DNA of 64,000 nucleotides from Orrella marina (GTDB taxonomy: Bacteria > Pseudomonadota > Gammaproteobacteria > Burkholderiales > Burkholderiaceae_B): positions 3,224,001 to 3,288,000 of the forward strand of contig NZ_CP028901.1 in NCBI RefSeq assembly GCF_003058465.1. The letters are read 5' to 3'. The position numbers were made by a program, and so were the translations under genes. Position 1 is the first letter of the stretch. Each line of letters begins with the position of its first letter. The notes beneath the pieces are model-generated. The model was not told where the DNA came from. It was given only the letters and a program-made list of their open reading frames with translations, and ran no database searches. Positions 56,692-64,000 of this stretch are shown piece after piece.

Positions 56692-57801
56692 TTACTTCTT
56701 GTCACTAAGAATGCTGATATTCCAGGGATTGTTCAGATTGAAATTGCGAATCTCGGGGATTTCGGGGTCGATGTCTGACATCCGGATTGCCTGAACGCTC
56801 GGGTCACCAAACGTGCGAATATAAAAAATCTGGTTCTTCAGGTCCGATACAGCCGACCAGTATGTGATCTCGTACCCACCTGACGACCCCCCGAAACCGC
56901 CGCCCAGACTCACCATGCCAGGAGCGATGTCAAAGTTGTTCAGAATGTGGAACGCTGTGCCCACCTGTTGCTTCGAATCGAGCTTGCGCGGGGCATTGTG
57001 CGACATGAAAAACGCCCGTACAAATCTCGATGGTGAGGACATGTCGCCTGGAAGACCAACCATGCCACCGCCTGAACTGGGGGGGCCAAAATTGGCGTCG
57101 CCGACTTTGACGGGGGCCGGGTTGCTGGTCGAGAGGTTGGCGTAATTACCCAGATTGTTCAGATGCCAGGAAAAATGTGGTGCGTTGGTAAGCACACCGG
57201 TCGGGTTGTCATTGATCTGCAGGTCGCCCCCGATATACTCGATCACGATACTCTTGCCGGAGGCATCGTGCAGGGTAAGGTGCAGTGGCACCACGCCCTT
57301 GAACAGCTTCTGCGGAGACTCGTTTACCTTGATCTGGCGAAAACCCTCGCGCGCCTCGTCGACTGTAGCGAAATTGGTGAGCGCGTAGACCAGCATTTCA
57401 TAAGAAGCGATGGATTTGGAAGAATCCGCGGGTGAGACTTCCTGGAACTGGGAAATGTTGGGTGCATAAAGCATCCCGCCTGCCAGACCTTTCTCGTTGA
57501 ATCCATCGACCAGAATGGGCAGGTTCAGACCGGATGCACCGATTGCTGCGTACTGGGTTTTCCAGGCAAGTCCGGAACCAGCTTTGCCGTCAATTCCGGT
57601 GCCTTTCATTTCCACGCCGCGTCCGATCGAGATGCCGCGCGAATCAATGTCCATGCCAAATTCCAGTGTCCGTCCGTAGACGAAGCCGCCATCTGATGCA
57701 GGCAGCAGAAAGCTGGTGCATGCTGTTGCTACGGATGATGCGAGAAGGCTGGCACTTGTAATGGTTGCGGCGAGCAATCGAGTCAGTGATTTCATTTTCA
57801 C
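56692..57801 (-). CDS. Periplasmic linear amide C-N hydrolase (choloylglycine hydrolase/penicillin V acylase family)
   Basis: This 369-residue Ntn hydrolase has a signal peptide ending ASSVATA directly followed by the nucleophile C28 (CTSFLLPASDGG). Removal of the signal peptide would expose the catalytic N-terminal Cys. Family segments FVYGRTLEFGMD and GASGLNLPILVDGFNEKGL follow. Gram-negative members degrade penicillin V or acyl-homoserine lactones. The start is taken as GTG 57801, with AAGGA eight bases upstream, which overlaps the TGA of the PLP enzyme (GTGA). An ATG two codons later is possible. Confidence 0.88.
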   Translation of the reverse strand: MKMKSLTRLLAATITSASLLASSVATACTSFLLPASDGGFVYGRTLEFGMDIDSRGISIGRGVEMKGTGIDGKAGSGLAWKTQYAAIGASGLNLPILVDGFNEKGLAGGMLYAPNISQFQEVSPADSSKSIASYEMLVYALTNFATVDEAREGFRQIKVNESPQKLFKGVVPLHLTLHDASGKSIVIEYIGGDLQINDNPTGVLTNAPHFSWHLNNLGNYANLSTSNPAPVKVGDANFGPPSSGGGMVGLPGDMSSPSRFVRAFFMSHNAPRKLDSKQQVGTAFHILNNFDIAPGMVSLGGGFGGSSGGYEITYWSAVSDLKNQIFYIRTFGDPSVQAIRMSDIDPEIPEIRNFNLNNPWNISILSDKK

Positions 57802-58859
57802 GCGAAAATTCCTTTGTTCAGTCGATCAATATGATCCTGCAGACCTTGTCCAAAATGGGCGTCGACCCAGGCGTCATCATAGAGATGGTCGTAACGATCT
57901 CCTGAATCGCAAATCAGGGACACGATACTGCCTTGCGTACCATCTTGCTGCATTTCCCGCATCAGGCGCAAGACACCAATCAGGTTGGTGCCGGTTGACG
58001 GGCCCACCCGACGTCCGGTCCACTGGCTCATCAGGCGCATGGCAGCCAGCGAATCCAGGTCCGACACCCGGATGGCACGATCAACCGTCTCCCGTATAAA
58101 GGATGGTTCCACTCTGGGTCGCCCAATGCCTTCAATCCTGCTGCCGTTCTGGCAAGTCAGACTGATATCCCCTGAGTCTACATAGTCCGCAAACACCGAG
58201 TTCTCGGGGTCGGCGATAGCAATCCGGGAGAACAGTCGTTGATAGCGTACAAACCGCCCAAATGTGGCTGACGTGCCACCCGTGCCAGCACCCACCACGA
58301 TCCAGGCTGGCTCGGGATAGCGTTCGTTCTCCATCTGCCGAAAGACCGATTCGGCGATGTTGTTATTGCCCCGCCAGTCGGTGGCTCGCTCGGCATAGGT
58401 GAACTGGTCCATGAAATGACCGTTGGTCTGTCGCGCGAGCTCTCGCGACTGCTCGTAGATCTGGCCGGGGTGATCCACAAAGTGCACATCACCCCCGTAG
58501 AAGCGGATCTGTTCGATCTTGTGGTGGGCAGTTGAGCGAGGTACTACGGCGTAAAACGGCAGGCCAGTCAGTCTGGCGAAATAGGCTTCACTGATGGCTG
58601 TTGAACCAGAGGAGGCTTCCACCACCGTCGTGCCTTCATGGATCCAGCCGTTACAGATGGCATACAGGAACAGCGAACGAGCCAGGCGATGCTTCAGGCT
58701 TCCACTCGGGTGCGTCGATTCGTCCTTGAAGTAGATGTCAACGCCAGGCACGGTGAGTGATTCGGGCAGCATCAGTGGAATCAGGTGTGTGTCGGCCGAG
58801 CGCCGATAGTCTCCCTCGAGCTTGAGCATTGTGTTGCGAACCCAGCTGCGATCATCCAT
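57798..58859 (-). CDS. Cysteine synthase family PLP enzyme
   Basis: This beta-family (fold-type II) PLP enzyme of about 353 residues has the Schiff-base lysine in HPSGSLKHRLARS near residue 57, an EASSGSTAISEAYFA substrate-binding loop and a GAGTGGTSATFGRF phosphate-binding loop. It groups with atypical cysteine synthase-like proteins, so O-acetylserine sulfhydrylase or Cys lyase activity is possible. The start at 58859 has GGAGG five to six bases upstream. The frame extends to 59207 but that part has no similarity. Its stop overlaps the start of the Ntn hydrolase gene. Confidence 0.87.
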   Translation of the reverse strand: MDDRSWVRNTMLKLEGDYRRSADTHLIPLMLPESLTVPGVDIYFKDESTHPSGSLKHRLARSLFLYAICNGWIHEGTTVVEASSGSTAISEAYFARLTGLPFYAVVPRSTAHHKIEQIRFYGGDVHFVDHPGQIYEQSRELARQTNGHFMDQFTYAERATDWRGNNNIAESVFRQMENERYPEPAWIVVGAGTGGTSATFGRFVRYQRLFSRIAIADPENSVFADYVDSGDISLTCQNGSRIEGIGRPRVEPSFIRETVDRAIRVSDLDSLAAMRLMSQWTGRRVGPSTGTNLIGVLRLMREMQQDGTQGSIVSLICDSGDRYDHLYDDAWVDAHFGQGLQDHIDRLNKGIFA

Positions 58860-58998
58860 GTGCCCCTCCCGGGCAGTCGATTCAGAAAGTGCAAGTGTAT
58901 GGGTATTTGCCCATTGGCCGGAATTATCGTTTTCGAGAGACTCACTGTGAGCGAGTGTGAGTGGAAGGCACGCTCGAGCAGGTGGGTGACGGGAGGAT

Positions 58999-59301
58999 TC
59001 AACCGTGATAGAGGATCTCTGCCACTCTGGATTTGACCCAGGAAATTTCCTGAGCTGACAGCGACAGAGGTGCCGGGTCGGCGTCGAGTCCACGTGCCAC
59101 GCGCTCGAGTGCATCATCTCGGGTGATGCCCAGATCCAGCACCTTCGCCTGGACCTGCTGGGCCAGCAGCTGAGAAAAATCTTCACACAGTTCGTGCCTT
59201 TCCTCAAGCCAGGCGCGGGGCGCGATCGGCTTGCCGCTCACCGGATGCTGGTACAGACGCAAAAATGCTTGTGGAATCAGGATCTGTCGTTCGTCGCTCA
59301 T
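58999..59301 (-). CDS. Small conserved hypothetical protein
   Basis: This soluble protein of about 100 residues opens MSDERQILIPQAFLRLYQHP, with a helical middle (HELCEDFSQLLAQQVQ) and an ending typical of a conserved Burkholderiales family. Family members are sometimes labelled 'ATPase with chaperone activity', but I see no ATPase motif. It lies 139 bp upstream of the PLP enzyme on the same strand and may share its transcript. Confidence 0.68.
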   Translation of the reverse strand: MSDERQILIPQAFLRLYQHPVSGKPIAPRAWLEERHELCEDFSQLLAQQVQAKVLDLGITRDDALERVARGLDADPAPLSLSAQEISWVKSRVAEILYHG

Positions 59302-59525
59302 GGAAATGTAATCGTCTGGACACGGGACTGCATTCTGAGGTGTTTGCCGGATCCTGGCAACAGCAGGTGGACGCAACCAGCACACGCGGTTCATCGGATC
59401 CGGTGGCCGATGCAATGAAACGGGATCAACTGTTCCCGTGATGCGCCAGCCTTTGCGAGCGCCCGGGGCTCTCGTTCAACGTGGTACAACAGCTGTACTT
59501 TTTCTATGCACTGGAGGCTTGCTGC

Positions 59526-60179
59526 ATGTACCAGCCTGCTCACTTCAATGCCCCCGATACGGCTGCAGTTGACGAGATCGTTCGCCGCTATCCACTTGCA
59601 AACCTGGTGCTTGCGACAGCCCCTGGTCAACCGTTGTCGGTCGATCCTGTGGTGCTGTCCTGCTCGGGACCCGTCGTCGCAGGTGCACAGTTGATGGGGC
59701 ATATTGCACGCGCCAACCCGCTCAGCGCAATGATCACATCAGCTGATCAGCCTTTGCAGGTGACCGCAATATTTATGGGGCCCAGAGCCTACATCACTCC
59801 AAACTGGTATCCCTCCAAGCAGGTTCATCACCGCGTGGTGCCAACGTACAACTACTGTACGGTTGTCGTCCATGGCAGGATATGCCTGGCTGATGATCCG
59901 GCACAGAAGCTGGAGATCGTGCGCGAGTTGACGCAACAGATGGAGAGGGGGCGACCAGATGCCTGGTCAGTCGACGATGCTCCAGCTGAATACATCGACC
60001 AGATGCTCAAGTCCATCACCGGATTACGCATCGAGATCGACCAGGTTCAGGCCAAGTTCAAGATCAGCCAGAACCGGGATCCACTGGACAGGGGTTCGGT
60101 CCAGATGGAGCTGGAGTCCCAGTCGTATCAGACCGATGCACAGGTCATGGCGAACCTGATGGAACGATTTCAACCTTAA
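59526..60179 (+). CDS. FMN-binding negative transcriptional regulator, PaiB family
   Basis: This protein of about 217 residues has the PaiB-type split-barrel flavin fold: opening MYQPAHFNAPD, central FMGPRAYITPNWYPSK and TYNYCTVVVHG, and the C-terminal GLRIEIDQVQAKFKISQN segment. Characterised PaiB represses degradative enzyme genes in Bacillus; proteobacterial members are mostly untested and might be flavin enzymes. The start at 59526 has GGAGG nine bases upstream. It is followed 18 bp later by nitronate monooxygenase. Confidence 0.9.
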   Translation: MYQPAHFNAPDTAAVDEIVRRYPLANLVLATAPGQPLSVDPVVLSCSGPVVAGAQLMGHIARANPLSAMITSADQPLQVTAIFMGPRAYITPNWYPSKQVHHRVVPTYNYCTVVVHGRICLADDPAQKLEIVRELTQQMERGRPDAWSVDDAPAEYIDQMLKSITGLRIEIDQVQAKFKISQNRDPLDRGSVQMELESQSYQTDAQVMANLMERFQP

Positions 60180-60197
60180 CTGATAGAGAAACACGAT

Positions 60198-61169
60198 ATG
60201 GATATGTCTCACTTGCCTGCCGCACTGCAGAATCTGGCACTACCTGTTATTTCCTCTCCCATGTTCACGGTGAGTTATCCGGAACTGGTACTTGCCCAGT
60301 GCAAGGCTGGAATTGTTGGATCATTTCCGGCACTCAACGCTAGACCACCCGAGTTGCTCGGAGACTGGCTGAGCCAGATGAAAGAGGAGCTTGATTCTCA
60401 CAAGAAGGCCAATCCCGATGCCGTGATTGGCCCCATTGCGGTGAACCAGATTGTGCACAATTCCAATGTCCGGCTGGAGCAGGACGTGGCAACGTGCGTC
60501 AAGCATGAAGTGCCTATCTTCATCACTTCACTGCGCGCACCAGTGCCGGAGATCATCGATGCGGTTCACTCGTACGGCGGAATCGTTCTGCACGACGTCA
60601 TCAACATGCGCCATGCGGCCAAGGCACTTGAGGCCGGTGTGGATGGTCTGATCGTGGTAGCAGCCGGCGCGGGCGGCCATGCAGGTGCACAGTCGCCTTT
60701 TGCACTGGTAGGTGAGTTGCGGCGTCACTATCAGGGTCCCATCATTCTTTCCGGGGCGATTGCAACAGGTGACGCCATTCTTGCTGCACAGGCCATGGGC
60801 GCAGACCTGGCTTACATCGGCACTCGCTTCATCGCAAGTGCCGAGGCCAATGCCAGCCAGGGCTACAAGGATTCAATTCTGAATGCCAGCGGCTCGGACA
60901 TTATCTACACCAATTTCTTCACCGGAGTACACGGTAACTACATTCGCGAAAGCATCCAGAACGCAGGACTGGATCCTGACGATCTGCCGGTCAAGGACAA
61001 GAACACGATGAACTTCTCGGCCGGCTCCTCCAAGGCCAAGGCCTGGAAGGACATCTGGGGGGCCGGTCAGGGCGTTGGGCAGATTGATGAGGTGTTGCCG
61101 GTTGCGCAGATCGTCGAGCGCCTCAAGCGAGAGTACGACCAGGCCAGAAACCGCATATGTGGCGGTTGA
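60198..61169 (+). CDS. Nitronate monooxygenase
   Basis: This 323-residue FMN-dependent TIM-barrel enzyme of the 2-nitropropane dioxygenase family oxidises alkyl nitronates or propionate 3-nitronate. Visible are the N-terminal LALPVISSPMFTVSYPELV, the FMN-loop AAGAGGHAGAQSPFALV containing the conserved His, and SGAIATGDAILAAQAMGADLAYIGTRFIAS near the phosphate-binding end. It follows the PaiB-like gene and ends before a strong terminator. Confidence 0.92.
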   Translation: MDMSHLPAALQNLALPVISSPMFTVSYPELVLAQCKAGIVGSFPALNARPPELLGDWLSQMKEELDSHKKANPDAVIGPIAVNQIVHNSNVRLEQDVATCVKHEVPIFITSLRAPVPEIIDAVHSYGGIVLHDVINMRHAAKALEAGVDGLIVVAAGAGGHAGAQSPFALVGELRRHYQGPIILSGAIATGDAILAAQAMGADLAYIGTRFIASAEANASQGYKDSILNASGSDIIYTNFFTGVHGNYIRESIQNAGLDPDDLPVKDKNTMNFSAGSSKAKAWKDIWGAGQGVGQIDEVLPVAQIVERLKREYDQARNRICGG

Positions 61170-61228
61170 CTGCATTGGCAATCAAAGCCATGAAGTGGTG
61201 ATGTGAGGCCAGATCATGGGCAGTTCAG

Positions 61229-61254
61229 CGGGGCTCCGGTTTGGGGCCCCGTTT
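61229..61254 (+). terminator. Rho-independent terminator after nitronate monooxygenase
   Basis: CGGGGCTCC pairs along all nine positions with GGGGCCCCG (one G-U) around a 5-base GGTTT loop and is followed by TTT. It lies 60 bp after the stop codon. This is the best classical terminator in the window. Confidence 0.75.
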
Positions 61255-61587
61255 GCTATGGTGCGCCCAGCATCGGCGCATACCTTCGGGGGAAGGTCCC
61301 GCTGCAAGCTGGTCACAACGAGTGAAGTGAAGCGCAACTGCATGAGGGCGACCAGATGCGGAGAACACGCGTGTCGAATAAGTCGCGAGCCGATGGACAA
61401 GAATCGGATACAAGGCAATGCAAGGCAGCCTGGATGCGACTGTTATGTGATGAAGGTATGTGTTACTTGCCCGGGGAGATCTTGCCTTATCAGCGAGAAA
61501 CCGGTTTCACCGAACCAGACACCGACACGCCAAGTGTCAAAGTCGGGAGTAAAACACAAGTTCTGATGACCTCAACCATTTCAATCG

Positions 61588-61613
61588 CCCGGTGCGGATA
61601 TCCGCATGCCGGG
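61588..61613 (-). terminator. Palindromic hairpin after the lipoprotein gene
   Basis: A perfect 14 bp palindrome, TGCGGATATCCGCA (61593-61606), is extended by CCCGG and CCGGG outer arms with a 2-base bulge. It lies 36 bp beyond the end of the minus-strand lipoprotein gene and may end its transcript, but there is no U-tract. A protein-binding site is an alternative. Confidence 0.45.
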
Positions 61614-61649
61614 TGGTGAGGGAGGGGCGCGGTCTGTGAGGATCGCCTC

Positions 61650-62018
61650 CTATCGCGATATGGCAGGTAGTGAGTCGCTCAGGCTTGTTTCGTCAAACGA
61701 GTCGCTGCATTTGACCGTGGCAGTGAGCTTGCGTGCATCGTCCGGGTCGACGACCGAATGGATGGCCTGGCAGTCAGACACCAGTTCGATTGCCTTGATC
61801 TGACGTTCGAACAGAGCAGTGCGCTGCTCCGGGCGACCTGCAGACCCGCCACCCCATGCTTCCCACTGATCCTTACCCGTCTGCAGCACACTGACCGGCT
61901 CACGATCAAGCACCACGACATGTCTGCCGGGGTCTGTGTGGTAGTAAACAGGTGTCGAGCATCCGGCAATGATCAGCAAGATGGGTGCAAGCAGCAGTCT
62001 GTGAATGTTCTGATTCAT
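61650..62018 (-). CDS. Small lipoprotein of unknown function
   Basis: This precursor of about 122 residues has a short signal peptide and lipobox IIAGC with the acylated Cys near residue 20. The mature part has one aromatic/His-rich segment (VYYHTDPGRHVVV) and two further Cys residues that could pair. I recognise no family. It lies 90 bp downstream of the transglutaminase-like gene on the same strand. Confidence 0.7.
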   Translation of the reverse strand: MNQNIHRLLLAPILLIIAGCSTPVYYHTDPGRHVVVLDREPVSVLQTGKDQWEAWGGGSAGRPEQRTALFERQIKAIELVSDCQAIHSVVDPDDARKLTATVKCSDSFDETSLSDSLPAISR

Positions 62019-62108
62019 CCCGGTGGACACGATTCCATTTGATTCAAGGGGCGTTTTGCGCCTGGAAGGCGTCATACTCGTTCGCTTCTTCGGCGGTGAC
62101 GGCGATAC

Positions 62109-62963
62109 TCAGCTGGTGTGCCCCGCCTCCCGAATGATCCCCCGTAAAGGAGACACATCTCCAAAGTCCCGCCCAATGGCCAGGCAGACGTGAGACATAT
62201 CCGGGATTGTATCGTTGGTGGGATCGAGTTCAAGCCAGTCGCCGGGCGCACCCGGGCAGTAGACGCTCACCCAGGCATGGGATGCGTCAGCGCCACGCAG
62301 ACGTGGCTGACCGGGCGGTGGCGTCGTGAGCAGGTAACCACTTACATACCTTGCGGCCAATCCGATGGCCCGCAGGCAGCCGATCATGATGTGCGAGAAG
62401 TCCTGACAGACACCATGCCGGTTTACAAACGCCTGGGCGAGCGGAGTATGAATTTCGGTCACACCTGAAACGTAGCTGAAGTCTTCATAGATCCGGTGAT
62501 TCAGATCCAGGCACGCTTGTGCAAGGGGAGTACCCCGGTTGAACGAAGGCAGGGCGTAGTCCCTGAGTTCGGACAACCAGGGAATGTAGGGGCTGGGCCA
62601 GACAAACTCTGATGCAGGATCAAATGGCTGATCGAGCGAATATTTCATGCCCGCCTCGATCATGTCCCACGCAGGCGTTTGCGCCGGATCAAAAAATGTG
62701 TAGCGTGGCAATTTCCGGACTTCACTCAGCGCTGTGACCACCAGGTTCTGGTGGGCATGTGTGAGGGTAAAGAAAAGTCGCGAGTTTCCGAACGCATCCA
62801 CGTCTTCGTGCCTGGAGTCCACGTCGGGCTCGATGCAGACTTTGCTGGAAAGTCGCTTTTGCCAGGGTGTCTCGACTGGGCGCAGATAGGCCAGATGCTG
62901 TGCCAGCAGCACATCGGTCTGGTAAAGATAATGTGTCTGATGCTCGATTCGGATATGTTTCAT
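62109..62963 (-). CDS. Transglutaminase-like cysteine protein
   Basis: This 284-residue protein has a bacterial transglutaminase-like N-terminal beta domain (MKHIRIEHQTHYLYQTDV) and a papain-like transglutaminase core with an intact triad: C186 in RHGVCQDFSH, H229 in ADASHAWV and D247 in LDPTND. Members act as proteases or amidases rather than cross-linkers. It is 38 bp downstream of the alpha-E gene, a recurring genomic association with circularly permuted ATP-grasp ligases in proposed peptide-tag or peptide-synthesis systems. Confidence 0.92.
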   Translation of the reverse strand: MKHIRIEHQTHYLYQTDVLLAQHLAYLRPVETPWQKRLSSKVCIEPDVDSRHEDVDAFGNSRLFFTLTHAHQNLVVTALSEVRKLPRYTFFDPAQTPAWDMIEAGMKYSLDQPFDPASEFVWPSPYIPWLSELRDYALPSFNRGTPLAQACLDLNHRIYEDFSYVSGVTEIHTPLAQAFVNRHGVCQDFSHIMIGCLRAIGLAARYVSGYLLTTPPPGQPRLRGADASHAWVSVYCPGAPGDWLELDPTNDTIPDMSHVCLAIGRDFGDVSPLRGIIREAGHTS

Positions 62964-63001
62964 CGGGCGCTCCGTGAAGCCTCGGTGTCAGGATCGGGAT
63001 G

Positions 63002-64000
63002 TCAAGACGCAAAATGCTGATCTGACACGTGGGCAAACAGTCGCTTGCCAATTTCGTCGGAGATAGCGTAACCGGTTTGCCCGGCGCCGCAGATCTGGGC
63101 GATCAGCGAGGTGATGGCGTCGTCCTGCCACTGGAGATCGGGCAGCTGGGTCATGATGGCATCCCTGTCTGGCAGTACTTGAAGCTGGGTACGCAGGTCG
63201 CTGATGACTGAAACAATGGACCGAGGATTGGTTGGGTCCATGGCGATCAGATCCAGCAGTGCCAGAATATCCTGCTGGCGCTGGTAACGGCTACGAAACG
63301 TGATGGTGCTGTCAAAAAGCACCAGTAACGAGTCAAACCCGCGAGGACTGTAGACTGCTGCATGCCGAAAGAAGGCATCAACAACCTTCGACAGGTGAAT
63401 CAGCCTTTCAATCAGTCGGCCTGCGGTCAGCAAACGCCATCCCAGATCGCGAGTCATGCGGTCAAGCTGAAACCCGACCAGTGCAGCCAGCGGCACTTCG
63501 ACCAGGTCAAGCTGTTCGATCGCGTCAATGAGATACTGAGAGTGTCGCTGAGAGGATGCGGATGTCTCGTTCTGTGCTGATTTCAGGAGTGCCTTGATGC
63601 GCCCCGGGATTTCGACGTGCTCTGGCGGCAGACGGTCGCGCACGCTACGCATGATGCGCTCCAGTGTGTCGACTGTATCGTAGAGTCCGCCCACACCCGG
63701 TTGCCACAGACGTTGCATCAGATTGCGTCCAAACGCGGCCGGGTCCGTCTGGATTCCTGGTGTGTCGGAGTTGATCAGGCCTTGCTGGACGGCCAGTTCG
63801 CTCATTGCATCGTGCAAGGGCGGGTGGCTGTCGCGCTGGTTGATACTCAGCAGCACCAGGCTCTCGCGCGCGCAGCGCAGCATGGTTTCAGCCCGCTCCG
63901 TGTAGCGTCCCAGCCAGAACAGATTCTCGGCTGATCTGCTTGAGACCAGCTCATGTTCGTTGTACCGCTTGGGCAGACCGCCACTTGTGGGCAGCATAGA
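63002..64000 (-). CDS. Alpha-E domain protein, 5' part beyond the window
   Basis: This all-helical alpha-E (DUF403) domain is recognisable from SRSAENLFWLGRYTERAETMLRCARE near its start through ALVGFQLDRMTRDLGWRLLTAGRLIERL. The frame stays open to the last base. The segment before the domain (LPTSGGLPKRYNEHE) looks like the end of a preceding domain rather than a natural N-terminus. The gene may therefore be a fusion with a circularly permuted ATP-grasp domain encoded beyond 64000, though an ATG at 63997 is possible. It works presumably with the downstream transglutaminase-like protein. Confidence 0.85.
   Translation of the reverse strand, partial: SMLPTSGGLPKRYNEHELVSSRSAENLFWLGRYTERAETMLRCARESLVLLSINQRDSHPPLHDAMSELAVQQGLINSDTPGIQTDPAAFGRNLMQRLWQPGVGGLYDTVDTLERIMRSVRDRLPPEHVEIPGRIKALLKSAQNETSASSQRHSQYLIDAIEQLDLVEVPLAALVGFQLDRMTRDLGWRLLTAGRLIERLIHLSKVVDAFFRHAAVYSPRGFDSLLVLFDSTITFRSRYQRQQDILALLDLIAMDPTNPRSIVSVISDLRTQLQVLPDRDAIMTQLPDLQWQDDAITSLIAQICGAGQTGYAISDEIGKRLFAHVSDQHFAS

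Larger units (their letters stand above)
61170..61649. other. 480 bp intergenic region between convergent genes
   Basis: No gene recognised. It carries a strong terminator for the nitronate monooxygenase transcript at 61229-61254 and a long palindrome at 61588-61613 near the end of the lipoprotein gene. The middle (61260-61580) holds short open frames with no recognisable features. Confidence 0.6.

Noticed and set aside
1..64000. CRISPR arrays, tRNA or rRNA genes, insertion sequences or prophage genes
   Set aside because: No regularly spaced repeats, no tRNA T-loop/acceptor pattern, no rRNA-like sequence and no transposase or phage domains were found by reading.

Overview
The window reads as a chromosomal segment of a betaproteobacterium of the order Burkholderiales, most likely near the Alcaligenaceae (Bordetella/Achromobacter relatives). 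This is an inference from gene content: a Bug-type periplasmic receptor, the sulfite reductase-DUF934 pairing, aceK, gluQRS, topB, DUF1840 and DUF3429 proteins, a long-form leuA, and moderately high GC. I saw no rRNA, tRNA, CRISPR array, prophage or insertion sequence. The window is mostly ordinary core and accessory chromosome, densely packed on both strands.

Region 1 (0.5-14.5 kb) is catabolic. It starts with a short-chain fatty acid carrier (AtoE type) and an ArsO-like FAD monooxygenase. A cluster follows with an RpiR/MurR regulator, a class III aminotransferase, a Bug receptor and an M81 (MlrC-like) hydrolase. Then comes a minus-strand 2-aminoethylphosphonate (AEP) operon: ATPase, fused permease, phosphonoacetaldehyde hydrolase PhnX, binding protein and an FAD amine oxidoreductase. 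No phnW transaminase is present in it.

Region 2 (14.8-24 kb) has a lipoprotein and a minus-strand assimilatory sulfite/siroheme operon (sulfite reductase, cobA, cbiX, DUF934, YkgJ-like). It continues with an exported tandem rhodanese lacking its catalytic Cys and a PhnD-PAS-GGDEF sensor interrupted by a stop codon.

Region 3 (24-47 kb) is housekeeping: argS, SPOR protein, dsbA, metC, an MBL hydrolase, aceK, smg, gluQRS, topB, panB, a SET-domain methyltransferase, a 5'-truncated hipA, DUF3429, DUF455, leuA with a leucine-rich leader peptide, rpoN and prfC.

Region 4 (47-64 kb) holds a large MASE-PAS-GAF-GGDEF-EAL protein behind an unusual palindromic upstream region and a perfect FNR/Anr-type box. 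It also has an active-site-intact sulfurtransferase and an acid-catabolism cluster (N-formylglutamate amidohydrolase-like, D-2-hydroxyacid dehydrogenase, enolase superfamily, FAD dehydrogenase). After that come an Ntn hydrolase coupled to a PLP enzyme, a PaiB-like protein, nitronate monooxygenase, and a transglutaminase/alpha-E cluster running off the window end.

Three conserved genes (cobA, smg, panB) each carry a one-base deletion in a G/C homopolymer, and a fourth carries an in-frame TAA. The shared signature points to residual sequencing error, but real inactivation or recoding is not excluded. The best candidates for new biology are the leuA leader, the control region of the GGDEF-EAL gene, the phnW-less AEP operon and its tandem-repeat promoter region, and the transglutaminase/alpha-E cluster.
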